A stretch of 64,000 nucleotides of DNA from Luteolibacter sp. Y139 (GTDB lineage Bacteria; Verrucomicrobiota; Verrucomicrobiia; Verrucomicrobiales; Akkermansiaceae). Location of the stretch: positions 124,001 to 188,000 of the forward strand of contig NZ_JBBUKT010000010.1 of NCBI RefSeq assembly GCF_038066715.1, read 5' to 3'. Positions 19,692 to 27,587 of this stretch are shown piece by piece (positions within the stretch are counted from its first letter, which is position 1; each line of letters opens with the position of its first letter). The notes beneath the pieces are model-generated. The model had not been told where the DNA came from. It did no database searches and saw only the letters and a program-made list of their open reading frames with translations. The position numbers and the translations under genes are program-made.

Positions 19692-20087
19692 TCAGGGATC
19701 TTCTTCCCGGCAGGTCGGGGGCTCGTCGGTAGGGGAAGAGAAGATGATGCTGTGGCCGTCTGGATCGAGGACGGCGAACTCGCGGCAGCCATACCAATAG
19801 ACTTCAGGGCCCCATTCAATGGGAGTGTGGGCCTTCATGCGGTCGTGCTCGGCGAGGGCATCGGCGACGTGGATCCAGACGGTCATCTGGCCGGCGGGGT
19901 GATCGGGGCCGGCGGTCACCAGTTGCAGGCCGATAGTGTCGCGTTGGAGGATGGCGAAGCCTGCGGATTCGAGGGGCTCGCCGTCAGGGCATTCGAAGCC
20001 GAGGACGTCGCGGTAGAAGCGATAGGAAGGGACAAGGGCCGAGACGGGGAGCCGCGGTTGGATTTCGATGGCGCGGGGGAGATGCAT
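19692..20087 (-). CDS. VOC-family (glyoxalase/bleomycin-resistance fold) protein
   Basis: A 131-residue protein with the paired beta-alpha-beta-beta-beta layout of the VOC superfamily: YRFYRDVLGFE near the N-terminus and EFAVLDPDGHSIIFS near the C-terminus. Members bind a metal and act on glutathione adducts, catechols or antibiotics, or simply sequester ligands. The substrate is not predictable here. Confidence 0.8.
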   Translation of the reverse strand: MHLPRAIEIQPRLPVSALVPSYRFYRDVLGFECPDGEPLESAGFAILQRDTIGLQLVTAGPDHPAGQMTVWIHVADALAEHDRMKAHTPIEWGPEVYWYGCREFAVLDPDGHSIIFSSPTDEPPTCREEDP

Positions 20088-20126
20088 TAGGTGCGGATGG
20101 CGGCTGGTTAGTCGGCGTTATTGTCC

Positions 20127-20627
20127 TCACTCGGCCATGGAACAGGAGACGAAAACCTTCTCCGGCTTCTTGGACAGCCGGATCACCAATGGCTGGCGCT
20201 TCATGGGGACCGCAGAGCGCCCGAGAGATCCGTGGTGGATTGATAGTGCGGAGCCAGCCAAGGTTCCCGTGAAGTGGCCGGTGTCGGGATTGAGCGCAAC
20301 CGCCCGAACGAGAAAGAGTCGCATTCCGTTTCGTGGATCGATGTGGAAACCGATCAACTCGTCGGCCTGTTCCAGTGTGACCTCGACGCAGTCGACATCC
20401 TGCAATTGCTTCTCTGCGGAGGACAGATGGTCTTGTGAAACCCGGAAGATGTCCTCAGTTGGCAAGTCCGCTCCATCATCCAAAAGCGACCGATCAGTTA
20501 CAGGGTGATACCATGAATCGACTGAAGAGGATGCCTCTCGGGATTGTGAGGTCGTCGGAGATGAGTTGCAGCCGACTAGTCCGATGGTGGCGAGGCTCAG
20601 GGTGAATGCGATGCGACGCAGGGACAT
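20127..20627 (-). CDS. Lipoprotein of unknown function
   Basis: A 166-residue protein from the ATG at 20627, chosen because it gives a signal peptide with lipobox LVGC (Cys at ~19). The mature region has an acidic centre and ends in a beta-rich segment with KKPEKVFVSC. No family was recognised. Some wording (LEQADELIGFHIDPRNGMRLFLV) suggests a compact, folded periplasmic domain. Confidence 0.55.
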   Translation of the reverse strand: MSLRRIAFTLSLATIGLVGCNSSPTTSQSREASSSVDSWYHPVTDRSLLDDGADLPTEDIFRVSQDHLSSAEKQLQDVDCVEVTLEQADELIGFHIDPRNGMRLFLVRAVALNPDTGHFTGTLAGSALSIHHGSLGRSAVPMKRQPLVIRLSKKPEKVFVSCSMAE

Positions 20628-20704
20628 GACGGTAAGGTGGACGGTTCGCCGATGTGTGGCAAGAAGGTGGTGCAGCGTTTCGATAGAAGATGTTTCGTTT
20701 CGGC

Positions 20705-21859
20705 TCAATCCCGGAGGCAGCGGGAGTGGCGTTCCCACCATGCGACGGCGACTAGCACGAGGGCAGTGAAGGTTGCGAGCAGCCATGGAGCGAGGTGAGC
20801 GGAGGCTGCGCCTAACAGGGCGAGTGCGGTGGTGGCGACGAGGTGCGACCATGGCGTTCTTCCGGAGATGGCTTTCTTGAAGAGGACGTTGCCGAGGAGG
20901 TAGAGGGCTGCGCCGCCGAGGAGGGCGATGGCGGTTTTGGCGTCGGTGTGGCCGGTGGGGTGGGCGAGGACGAATTCATCGGCGGCGGCGCTGAGGATGA
21001 TGCCGGCTACGAGGAAGAGGTGGAGGTAGGTGTAGGCGAGGCGGGCGAGATGGCCGGGGTTTTCCGAGGAGGAGATGACGTGGGTGCCGAAGTCGGAGGC
21101 GGTGTCGAAGTAGAGCCACCACATGGCGATGCTGCCGAGGACGAGGGCGACGAAGGCGGAGATCAGCGGGGTGGTCCATTCGAGGCCGCTGAAGGTGGCG
21201 CCGGTGACAAGGAGCGATTCGCCGAGGGCGATGATGATGAAGAGGCCGCAACGCTCGGCCATGTGATGGCCGGAGACTTGCCAGTCGGTGGATCTCGATT
21301 TGCCGAGTCCCGGGACATAGAAGCCGGCGGATGGGGAGATGTATTCGATCAGCAGCGCGAGTCCCCAGCAGGCGATGCGGGAGCTGCCTTCCATGAAACC
21401 TCCCATGATCCAGAAGATGCTGCCGGCACCGAGCCAGCAGATGATGCGCTGGAAGCCCCGGAAGATGCCGGGCTCGTTCTTTACCGCCCACAGAAAGAAG
21501 AGGGTGCGGCCAAGCTGGAGGGTGACGTAGGAGCCTGCGAAGGCGAGACCGCGTGAGCCGAAGGCATTGGGGATGGCAGCGGAGAAGACGAGGCCGACGA
21601 TCATCATCACTAACAGCAGGCAGCGTACTGGCTGTTTCTCGGGATCCAGCCAGTTCGTGACCCATGCGGTGAAGATCCAGACCCACCACATGGCAAGCAG
21701 CGCCATGAGGGTCTGCAGCGCGCCGATCAGGGAGAAGTGGCCGATCAGCGAGTGGGAGAGCTGGGTGACCGCGAAGACGAAGACGAGGTCGAAGAACAAC
21801 TCGACGAACGAGACTTTCTCAGAGGCGTGGCCGTGGCGGGGACGCAGCAGATCATTCAT
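20705..21859 (-). CDS. Low-temperature-requirement A (LtrA) family membrane protein
   Basis: A 384-residue polytopic protein. The N-terminus EKVSFVELFFDLVFVFAVTQLSH and the segment WVWIFTAWVTNWLDPE are LtrA hallmarks, with about ten hydrophobic helices. The molecular function of LtrA proteins is unsettled. Its start overlaps the end of the DoxX-family gene by 8 bp, so the two are probably co-translated. Confidence 0.85.
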   Translation of the reverse strand: MNDLLRPRHGHASEKVSFVELFFDLVFVFAVTQLSHSLIGHFSLIGALQTLMALLAMWWVWIFTAWVTNWLDPEKQPVRCLLLVMMIVGLVFSAAIPNAFGSRGLAFAGSYVTLQLGRTLFFLWAVKNEPGIFRGFQRIICWLGAGSIFWIMGGFMEGSSRIACWGLALLIEYISPSAGFYVPGLGKSRSTDWQVSGHHMAERCGLFIIIALGESLLVTGATFSGLEWTTPLISAFVALVLGSIAMWWLYFDTASDFGTHVISSSENPGHLARLAYTYLHLFLVAGIILSAAADEFVLAHPTGHTDAKTAIALLGGAALYLLGNVLFKKAISGRTPWSHLVATTALALLGAASAHLAPWLLATFTALVLVAVAWWERHSRCLRD

Positions 21860-22232
21860 GGCTTTGCCGGGCCGGGCGCGCGGCTTCGGTCCACGAGAGT
21901 AGCAGGAGTCCGCCGATGGTGGCTAGATTCTTCAGGAAGTGGAGGAGCTGGTCATGCTGCTCGACGCCGCCGTAGGTCCAGAAGGGGTGGGCCATGAAGG
22001 CGTCCACTGTCAGAAAGACCATGAGCAGCAGCGACAATCGTCCGGCTTGCCAGCCGACCATGATGGCGATGCCGGCCAAGAGCTCGAAGATCGAAAGGAG
22101 GGTGCCAGCCACAGCCGGGGGAGTCCTGCCATTCAAGACACCGGCTTTGACTAACAGGCGCTCGGCCCCGAGGCCGACAAACACGCTGGCGATGAGCATC
22201 CGGGCGACGACATAAGGGATCGGTTGCTTCAT
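21852..22232 (-). CDS. DoxX-family small membrane protein
   Basis: A 126-residue protein from the ATG at 22232 (MKQPIPYVVARMLIASVF). It has four hydrophobic helices, the early GLGAERL turn and the FELLAGIAIMVGW segment typical of DoxX/SURF4-like proteins. It overlaps ltrA downstream. Members are linked to redox or thiosulfate-quinone chemistry, but the role here is unknown. Confidence 0.75.
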   Translation of the reverse strand: MKQPIPYVVARMLIASVFVGLGAERLLVKAGVLNGRTPPAVAGTLLSIFELLAGIAIMVGWQAGRLSLLLMVFLTVDAFMAHPFWTYGGVEQHDQLLHFLKNLATIGGLLLLSWTEAARPARQSHE

Positions 22233-22359
22233 GGGAGGGGAGACGGCGTGAGGATATCTCGGCCGGAGATGATAGATAAGCAGTTTGATGGCCACAGGGC
22301 AAATGCGCTGTGTGGAGGGAACCCGGAGAGGTGGTGGAAGTTCCGGTGGCGGGCGGGGA

Positions 22360-22470
22360 ATCCCGGTCGTCCGTCGCCCCTGCCGGGGCGGGGGGAGTTT
22401 TTGGTTCGCATCCGGTCCGGTCCGGTGACCTACGCCACCGGCTAAGTTCCGTGGTCCCTCCGGGACGGGG
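22360..22470. repeat. Hairpin-rich intergenic stretch between divergent doxX and EEP genes
   Basis: Two clean stems are visible: CCGGTG-N8-CACCGG (22422-22441) and GTCCC-TCC-GGGAC (22454-22466), preceded by a GC-rich stem CCCCTGCCGGGG with a following TTTTT. This accounts for most of the ~316 bp non-coding interval. No gene or obvious promoter consensus was seen in the rest. The GTCCC/GGGAC stem resembles hairpin 3 of the dispersed element. Confidence 0.5.
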
Positions 22471-22548
22471 CGGCGTGAGGCATGTTAGAATTTTTTGACG
22501 TAAAAGCGATTCAATGGCGGGATTTTCTGCGTATTCCGGCTCTCGATC

Positions 22549-23310
22549 ATGATGCTTCGTCTTGCCCTGCTTCTGTGCCTGTCGTCCTTGCCGCTTGTTG
22601 CCGAGCCGATGAAGGGGATCCGCGTGATGTCGTGGAACCTGCATCACGGGGTGGGAGAGGACGGGAAGCTGGATCTGGAGCGGATCGCGGCGCAGATCCG
22701 GGAGCAGAAGCCGGATTTGGTGGTGCTGCAGGAGGTGGACAACAAGTGCCGCCGGAGTGGCTCGGTGGATCAGGCGGCGGAGTTGGCGAAGCTGACCGGT
22801 CTAACAGAGGCCTTTGGCAAGGCGATGGATTTCGATGGCGGTGGGTATGGGCAGGCGATTCTTTCGAAGCAGCCGCTAGGGGAGACGAAGGTTTACCGGT
22901 TGCCGGGGGATGGGGAGCCGCGGATTGCGTTTGAGGCGGTGGTGAAGTTTGACGATCAGCCGCTGCGAATCGTGAGCGTGCATCTGGATCATCAGCAGGA
23001 TGCTCGGAGGCTGAAGCAGGCGGAGACGCTGGTGAAAGAGCTGGCTGGGGTGAAGGGGCCGTTGATCCTGGCAGGCGATTTCAATGATGTGCCGGAGTCG
23101 CCGGTGCTGAAGGTGTTAGGCGAGGCGTTGACGCCGGTGGGGAAGAGTGAACCGCGGCTGACTTGTCCTGCGGGGGAACCGAAGGTGGAGATTGATCATG
23201 TGTTCCTGCGCGGGGTGAAGGCGGAGGCGCCGGTGATGGTGTTGCCGGAGGCGGTGGCTTCGGATCACCGGGGGATCGTGGTGACGGTGGGGTTTGGGGA
23301 GGGGAAGTGA
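22549..23310 (+). CDS. Secreted endonuclease/exonuclease/phosphatase-family hydrolase
   Basis: A 253-residue protein with a signal peptide (cleavage near residue 18). EEP-fold catalytic motifs occur in order: MSWNLHHG (metal/active-site Asn), QEVD (metal Glu), a SVHLDH strand, GDFND (Asp and Asn) and ASDHRGI (catalytic His). Substrates of secreted members include nucleic acid, phosphoinositides or sphingolipids; none can be chosen from sequence. Confidence 0.85.
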   Translation: MMLRLALLLCLSSLPLVAEPMKGIRVMSWNLHHGVGEDGKLDLERIAAQIREQKPDLVVLQEVDNKCRRSGSVDQAAELAKLTGLTEAFGKAMDFDGGGYGQAILSKQPLGETKVYRLPGDGEPRIAFEAVVKFDDQPLRIVSVHLDHQQDARRLKQAETLVKELAGVKGPLILAGDFNDVPESPVLKVLGEALTPVGKSEPRLTCPAGEPKVEIDHVFLRGVKAEAPVMVLPEAVASDHRGIVVTVGFGEGK

Positions 23311-23364
23311 TGAGCGATCGGAGGCAGGTCGCGGTGCCGAACCGATTCTCCGGAGCCGAATCGG

Positions 23365-23478
23365 GAATTCAGCCGTTAGACGCATGAGGCGTCCCTACAG
23401 GACGCGGTGGTCTGGGGCGTTCCACCTGGCACTGCGTGCCAGGCTTTTATGAGCCGTCCCGTTGGGACGAAGAGCAGT
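23365..23478 (+). repeat. Three-hairpin dispersed element, copy D
   Basis: Starts GAATTCAGCCGTTAGAC then GCATGAGG. Hairpin 1 is GCGTCC-CTACA-GGACGC. Hairpin 2 is CCTGGCAC-TGC-GTGCCAGG, with a C-G to T-A compensated pair relative to copies A-C, then CTTTTATGA. Hairpin 3 is GTCCCGTTGGGAC. It lies between the convergent EEP and pta genes. Confidence 0.85.
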
Positions 23479-23512
23479 GGAAGATTAGGAGAGTGGATGT
23501 TCTATCCACCCC

Positions 23513-23626
23513 GCGTCGACAGAATGTCGACACTCCTTATGGCTGCGACGAGTCGCAGCATTCCCTAACAAGGGCCGCCAGAAGCCGGACCTTTCGGAGA
23601 AAGGTCCCTGCCTTTCAAAGGCACTC
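23513..23626 (+). repeat. GTCGAC hairpin repeat, copy 1, and adjacent stems
   Basis: GTCGACA-GAA-TGTCGAC (~23516-23532) is followed by CTCCTTATGG, then TGCGAC-GAG-TCGCA, then a long stem with arms GGACCTTTC and GAAAGGTCC. The first part recurs at 54302-54344. Together with copy D it fills the ~317-bp interval upstream of the pta stop codon. The stem nearest to pta could serve as its terminator. Confidence 0.6.
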
Positions 23627-23627
23627 C

Positions 23628-24704
23628 TCAGACTTCGCCGTCTGGGTAGAGCTGGTGATACTTGATCGCTTCCACGCCGACGGCGGCGGCGGTGCCGAAG
23701 ATGGTTTCTTCGCTGGCGGTGCGGGGGACCTGGGCGCAGGGGCGGGCGAGGCCGGCGAGGATCTGGCCGTAATTGAGGGCTCCGGCGCAGTGCTGGAGCA
23801 GCTTCAGGGAGATGTGGGCGGCGTCGAGGTTCGGGAAGACGAGGACGTCGGCGGGTTCGCGATGCGGCGCGTCCGGGAGCTTGATTTCCGAAGCGGTGGG
23901 ATCGAGGGCGACGTCGGCCTGGACTTCGCCGGTGATATTGAAGTCGAGATGGGCCTCCTTTGCCTTGTCGGTCGCCAGTGCGGCGGCGGCGGCCATCTTG
24001 CGGGCGTCTTCGGTGCCGGCCGAGCCCTTGGTCGAGTGGCTGAGCAGGGCGATGTTCGGTTCGCGGCCGAGGAAGTGCCTGGCCAGCTTGCCGGTCTCGA
24101 TGGTGATGGTGGCGAGTTGATCGACGGTCGGCTGGGGCAGCAGGCCGCAGTCGGCCATGAAGAGGATGCCTTCCTTGCCAAAGTGCTGCAGGTGCGGGGC
24201 GACCAGCACCATGATGCCGAACATCTTCGGCACGGTGGGGAGCGGCTTGATGGTGTGGATCAGCGCGCGGAAGAGGGTGGCGGGCAGCGATTGATTGCCG
24301 CCGACGAGGGCGTCCGCCTGGCCATACTGGACCATCATGGCGCCGAAATAGTGCGGACGGGAAACGACGTCAGCCGGGTCGGCGGCGACATTGTTCCGGT
24401 AGCGCTCGACCTTGGCGAAGCGCTGGCAGAAGAGCCCGAGATCGGAGGACTTCGAGGGCTCGATGACGTTGGTGAATTTCAGGCTGATGCCGTTGTCGGC
24501 GGCCAAGGCGCGGATCTTGTCACGCGAGCCGAGCAGGACCGGGACGGCGGCTTCGGCGGCGACGAGGCGCTCGGCGGCGCGCAGGACGCGCAGGTCTTCG
24601 CCTTCGGTGAAAACGATCCGCTTCGGGTGGCTCCGGAGCTTTGCGATCAGGTAGTCAGTGAACGGATTGCCCACGGCGACGGGGCTGGAAGGGTCTTGGC
24701 TCAT
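23628..24704 (-). CDS. pta: Phosphate acetyltransferase
   Basis: A 358-residue protein of the PTA_PTB family, the short form without the N-terminal regulatory domain. It has the RIVFTEGEDLRVLRAAERL opening, a QYGQADALVGG central segment and the C-terminal LAGLARPCAQVPRTAS stretch. It converts acetyl-CoA and phosphate to acetyl phosphate. No ackA gene is adjacent in the window. A butyryl-specific enzyme is the alternative but less likely. Confidence 0.85.
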   Translation of the reverse strand: MSQDPSSPVAVGNPFTDYLIAKLRSHPKRIVFTEGEDLRVLRAAERLVAAEAAVPVLLGSRDKIRALAADNGISLKFTNVIEPSKSSDLGLFCQRFAKVERYRNNVAADPADVVSRPHYFGAMMVQYGQADALVGGNQSLPATLFRALIHTIKPLPTVPKMFGIMVLVAPHLQHFGKEGILFMADCGLLPQPTVDQLATITIETGKLARHFLGREPNIALLSHSTKGSAGTEDARKMAAAAALATDKAKEAHLDFNITGEVQADVALDPTASEIKLPDAPHREPADVLVFPNLDAAHISLKLLQHCAGALNYGQILAGLARPCAQVPRTASEETIFGTAAAVGVEAIKYHQLYPDGEV

Positions 24705-24792
24705 CGGAAATCCCGGCAGTACTTGCGTGTGTGAGGGACTCTAGTATCCCTAACGAAAGTCAAGCAACCCGAATCCCTGCGACATTTCCGAC

Positions 24793-25584
24793 GTGCCGGC
24801 TGATTACCACACCCACACCCCGCTGTGCCGCCACGCGGAGGGAGAACCGGAGCAGTACATCGCCGCCGCGCTGGCCGCGGGGGTGACGGAATACGGGATC
24901 TCGGATCACGCGCCGGCCCGGCCGGAGCCGTTTGACGACTGGCGGATGCTGGAGAGCGAGCTGCCAGCGTATTTTGAGTGGATCGAGCGGGCGCGGGCCG
25001 TGGCGGGGACGATGCCGGTGCGGGCGGGGATGGAGTGCGATTGGCTGACGGGATGTGAGGGCTGGATCGAGGAGCTGGCGGGGCGGTATCCGTGGGATTA
25101 CCTGATCGGGTCCGTGCACTACCTGGGCGTCTGGGATTTCGACAATCCGAAGTGGCTGGGGCGCTGGGCGGAGACGGATGTGGAGGCGGTGTGGGGGAGC
25201 TATTGGGAAACCTACGCGGAGATGGCGAAGAGCCAGCTTTTCGACATTTTGGGGCACCCGGATTTGATCAAGAAGTTTTCCCATCGGCCGGAGGGTGATC
25301 TGGCGCGGTTTTATGAGCCGGTGATCGAGGTGATTGCGGGCTCGGGGTGTGCGATTGAGCTGAATACGGCGGGGTGGCACAAGCCGTGTGCGGAGGCGTA
25401 TCCGCATCCGCAGTTCCTAGAGTTGGCGTGCCGGGCGGGGGTGCCGCTGGTGATCTCGTCGGATGCGCATGCGCCGGGTGAGGTGGCGCGGGATTTTGAG
25501 AAGGCGATCGGGTGGGCGAGGTCGGCGGGGTACTCGGAGACGCAGCTTTTTGAGAAGCGGGCTCGGCGTGCGGTGGGGCTGTAG
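24793..25584 (+). CDS. PHP-domain phosphatase, histidinol-phosphatase type
   Basis: A 263-residue protein with a GTG start. PHP metal motifs occur in order: DYHTHTPLCRH (~4-14), GISDHAPARPE, GMECDWL, GSVHYLG, DILGHPDLIKKF and ISSDAHAP. The set matches the HisJ (HisK) type of histidinol-phosphatase, which carries out the penultimate step of histidine synthesis. No other his genes are nearby, so related PHP phosphoesterases remain possible. Confidence 0.8.
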   Translation: MPADYHTHTPLCRHAEGEPEQYIAAALAAGVTEYGISDHAPARPEPFDDWRMLESELPAYFEWIERARAVAGTMPVRAGMECDWLTGCEGWIEELAGRYPWDYLIGSVHYLGVWDFDNPKWLGRWAETDVEAVWGSYWETYAEMAKSQLFDILGHPDLIKKFSHRPEGDLARFYEPVIEVIAGSGCAIELNTAGWHKPCAEAYPHPQFLELACRAGVPLVISSDAHAPGEVARDFEKAIGWARSAGYSETQLFEKRARRAVGL

Positions 25585-25604
25585 TGGACTCGTTTCCGCT
25601 CGAA

Positions 25605-25655
25605 GGCGGACTTGGAGGGACCGTTCGGTCCGCCTGAAGGCGGGACTACGTACAG
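25605..25655 (+). repeat. Hairpin repeat (GTCCGCCTGAAGGCGGGAC family), copy 2
   Basis: GGACCGTTCG, then GTCCGCCTGAAGGCGGGAC, then TACGTAC, at 25618-25652, almost identical to the copy at 18958-18993 and in the same orientation. It lies just downstream of the PHP gene and could act at its mRNA 3' end. Confidence 0.7.
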
Positions 25656-26480
25656 CTCCGATGGAGCCGGATCGGTCGCTTCAGCAAGGGTGGCGGAAGT
25701 TCTCTGGGGAGAGAATCTCTGGGGAGAGAGCCAGCCTCAAAAAGGAAAGGGACGTGTGTGTGAGGGGGAGTAGCGGCGGCGGGGGCCGCTTTGGTTGTGG
25801 AGGAGCAAGCCGCCCGGCGGATCGGGGGATTTGACCCGCCGGGCGGCTGACAACACACACTAACACACACACTGTCGGGGGAAATCTTCCGGCTCGGGTT
25901 CTGGGGGGAATCGAGCCGGTTTCTCGGGCGAACCGGCCTTGGGAGTTGGGGGGAAATCCCACGGTCGGTTCGTCTGATCCCTTGGGCGTCGGTCGGGGGG
26001 CTTCCTTCGCTTCAGGTAAGTTCGCTGGGAACGAGGCGATCCAACACCCGATGGCTTAATTCGACAAGGTCTTTCGTGGTACGTGATCGCGTAGGAGGAT
26101 ATATGTTTCCCTTTTTCAGACTTTCAGGTTCGGAAGCCTTTTTGATTGGTAAAGTATTGAAAATCAGTCGAAATGCGAATTTGGTTAGGATATATTAATA
26201 ATCCGGATTTGGTGGATTCCGAGACAGGGGATTGGCGGTTCAATGGAATTTCACCACATGGTTCTCAAAATCGGACCGGCGTAGGGGTCTGGGACTACAA
26301 ATTCTGAAAGTGCGACGGGTTGGGGGATCCGGTGCTGGCGGGGCGATTTTCGGGTGACAAAAAGGACGCCTAAAACGCGAGTGCGGCCGTTTTGGCGATT
26401 GCGTTGATAATCAAGAAATGTTGCATTCTTTCCCATGGCCGTGCGGCACCCTTGGCTGGGGGGCTCCGGATAACGGATTT
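25656..26480 (+). other. Long hairpin-rich intergenic region upstream of the division gene cluster
   Basis: About 0.9 kb separates the PHP gene from murG. Contents: a GTGTGTGTGAG run (~25754), a perfect 13-bp inverted repeat (25808-25820 with 25836-25848), a complementary CA-repeat run (25852-25872), then the stem CCGGCTCG...CGAGCCGG (25889-25919), an overlapping CCGGTT...AACCGG stem, and a weaker stem to about 25960. A GGGGG(G)AA(A)TC string recurs three times across these stems. From ~26090 to 26210 the sequence becomes AT-rich. It may be a 5' untranslated or regulatory region of the mur/fts operon. I found no match to RNase P RNA, tmRNA or SRP RNA by eye. Confidence 0.5.
26103..26198 (+). 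CDS. Candidate 31-residue small ORF with strong ribosome-binding site
   Basis: ATG at 26103 is preceded by a perfect AGGAGG at 26093-26098. The ORF encodes 31 residues, starting MFPFFRLSG and ending NLVRIY, basic and partly hydrophobic. It lies in an unusually AT-rich patch about 280 bp before murG. It could be a leader peptide for the downstream operon, or the good ribosome-binding site may be chance. Only translation data or conservation could settle this. Confidence 0.3.
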   Translation: MFPFFRLSGSEAFLIGKVLKISRNANLVRIY

Positions 26481-27587
26481 ATGGAGCATTCAGGCGGGAA
26501 ATCGTCGTTGGTAATCGCGTGCGGCGGCACGGGGGGGCATCTCTTCCCGGGCTTGGCAGTGGCGGAGGAGTGGACGGCCCGCGGCGGTGAGGTGCTGCTG
26601 CTGATCTCCGAGAAAAAGATCGATCAGGAGGCGCGGCGGAAGTATCCGCAGTATCGGTTTGAAACAGTGCCGGCGATTGGCAAGCCGGCGACCTTTTCGC
26701 CGAAGATGCTGCCCTTCCTGTGGAAGCTGTGGCGGACGACCGGGCGCTGCGGCTCGCTGCTGAAGGAATTCAAGGCGGATGCGGTGCTGGGGATGGGCGG
26801 CTTTACGTCGCTGCCGCCGTGTTGGGCGGCGAAGCGGGGTGGGCTGCCAGCGTTCGTGCACGATTCGAATGCGCTGCCGGGCAAGGCGAACCGGCTGACG
26901 GCGAAGTTTTGCCGGAAGGTTTTCATCGGGATGGATCCGGCGCGGGGATTTTTCCCGGGCAAGGATGTGGTTGCGACCGGGACACCAGTGCGGGCTGAGA
27001 TGCGTGCGCTGCCGAGCCGGAAGGATGCGGCGGCGAAGTTTGGGCTCGATCCGTCGCGGCCGACGCTGCTGGTGACCGGTGGAAGCCAGGGCGCACGGCG
27101 CTTGAATTCGCTGGTGGCGATGGCGTTCGGCGATTTTCCGAAGGGCACGCAGGTGCTGCACATCGCGGGGCCGCTGGATCAGCCGCGGGTGGAGGAAGAG
27201 GCGGCCGGACGCGATGGCTATCGCGTGGTGGGATTTTGCGATGACATGCCGTCGGCGTATGCGATTTCCGATGCGGTGCTGTCGCGTTCGGGGGCATCGA
27301 GCATGACGGAGCTTTCATTCCTGGGGCTGCCTTCGATCCTAGTGCCGTTTCCGTATGCGGCGGACGATCACCAGACGCGGAATGCGGAAGTTTTTGAAAA
27401 AGCCGGCGCTGCGTTTTTGGAGCCGGAAGGTGCGCTGGATGCTGCGAAATTGGCCGCTCGCGTCACCTCGCTGATGAGCGACTTGCAAACGCGTGACCGC
27501 ATGGCACAAGCGGCCCGTTCGCTTGCCGTGCCCGACGCTGCCGCGCGGGTCTGCGATGCGATCGAAGCGACCCTTTCCCGGAAATAA
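26481..27587 (+). CDS. murG: UDP-N-acetylglucosamine transferase MurG
   Basis: A 368-residue GT28 glycosyltransferase. I start it at the ATG at 26481, just before the family N-terminus; the frame is open for a further 63 bp upstream. The first G-loop is ACGGTGGHLFPGLAVAEEW, the second domain has TGGSQGA, and the nucleotide-binding helix has RSGASSMTELSFLGLPSILVPFPYAADDHQ. It adds GlcNAc to lipid I at the inner membrane to make lipid II. It is the first gene of the murG-murCB-ddl-ftsQ-ftsA-ftsZ cluster, and its stop overlaps the next start (TAATG). Confidence 0.95.
   Translation: MEHSGGKSSLVIACGGTGGHLFPGLAVAEEWTARGGEVLLLISEKKIDQEARRKYPQYRFETVPAIGKPATFSPKMLPFLWKLWRTTGRCGSLLKEFKADAVLGMGGFTSLPPCWAAKRGGLPAFVHDSNALPGKANRLTAKFCRKVFIGMDPARGFFPGKDVVATGTPVRAEMRALPSRKDAAAKFGLDPSRPTLLVTGGSQGARRLNSLVAMAFGDFPKGTQVLHIAGPLDQPRVEEEAAGRDGYRVVGFCDDMPSAYAISDAVLSRSGASSMTELSFLGLPSILVPFPYAADDHQTRNAEVFEKAGAAFLEPEGALDAAKLAARVTSLMSDLQTRDRMAQAARSLAVPDAAARVCDAIEATLSRK

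Noticed and set aside
23436..24734. Plus-strand open frame opposite pta, starting in the repeat
   Set aside because: It begins with the repeat-derived MPGFYEPSRWDEE and then runs antisense to pta; no domain evidence.
25656..26100. RNase P RNA, tmRNA or SRP RNA in the long intergenic region
   Set aside because: Diagnostic core strings of these RNAs were looked for by eye and not found; the structure is reported only as unassigned.
26140..26200. Sigma-70 promoter in the AT-rich patch before murG
   Set aside because: TTGATT, TTGAAA and TATATT boxes exist but no pair has 16-18 bp spacing, so I could not support a promoter call.
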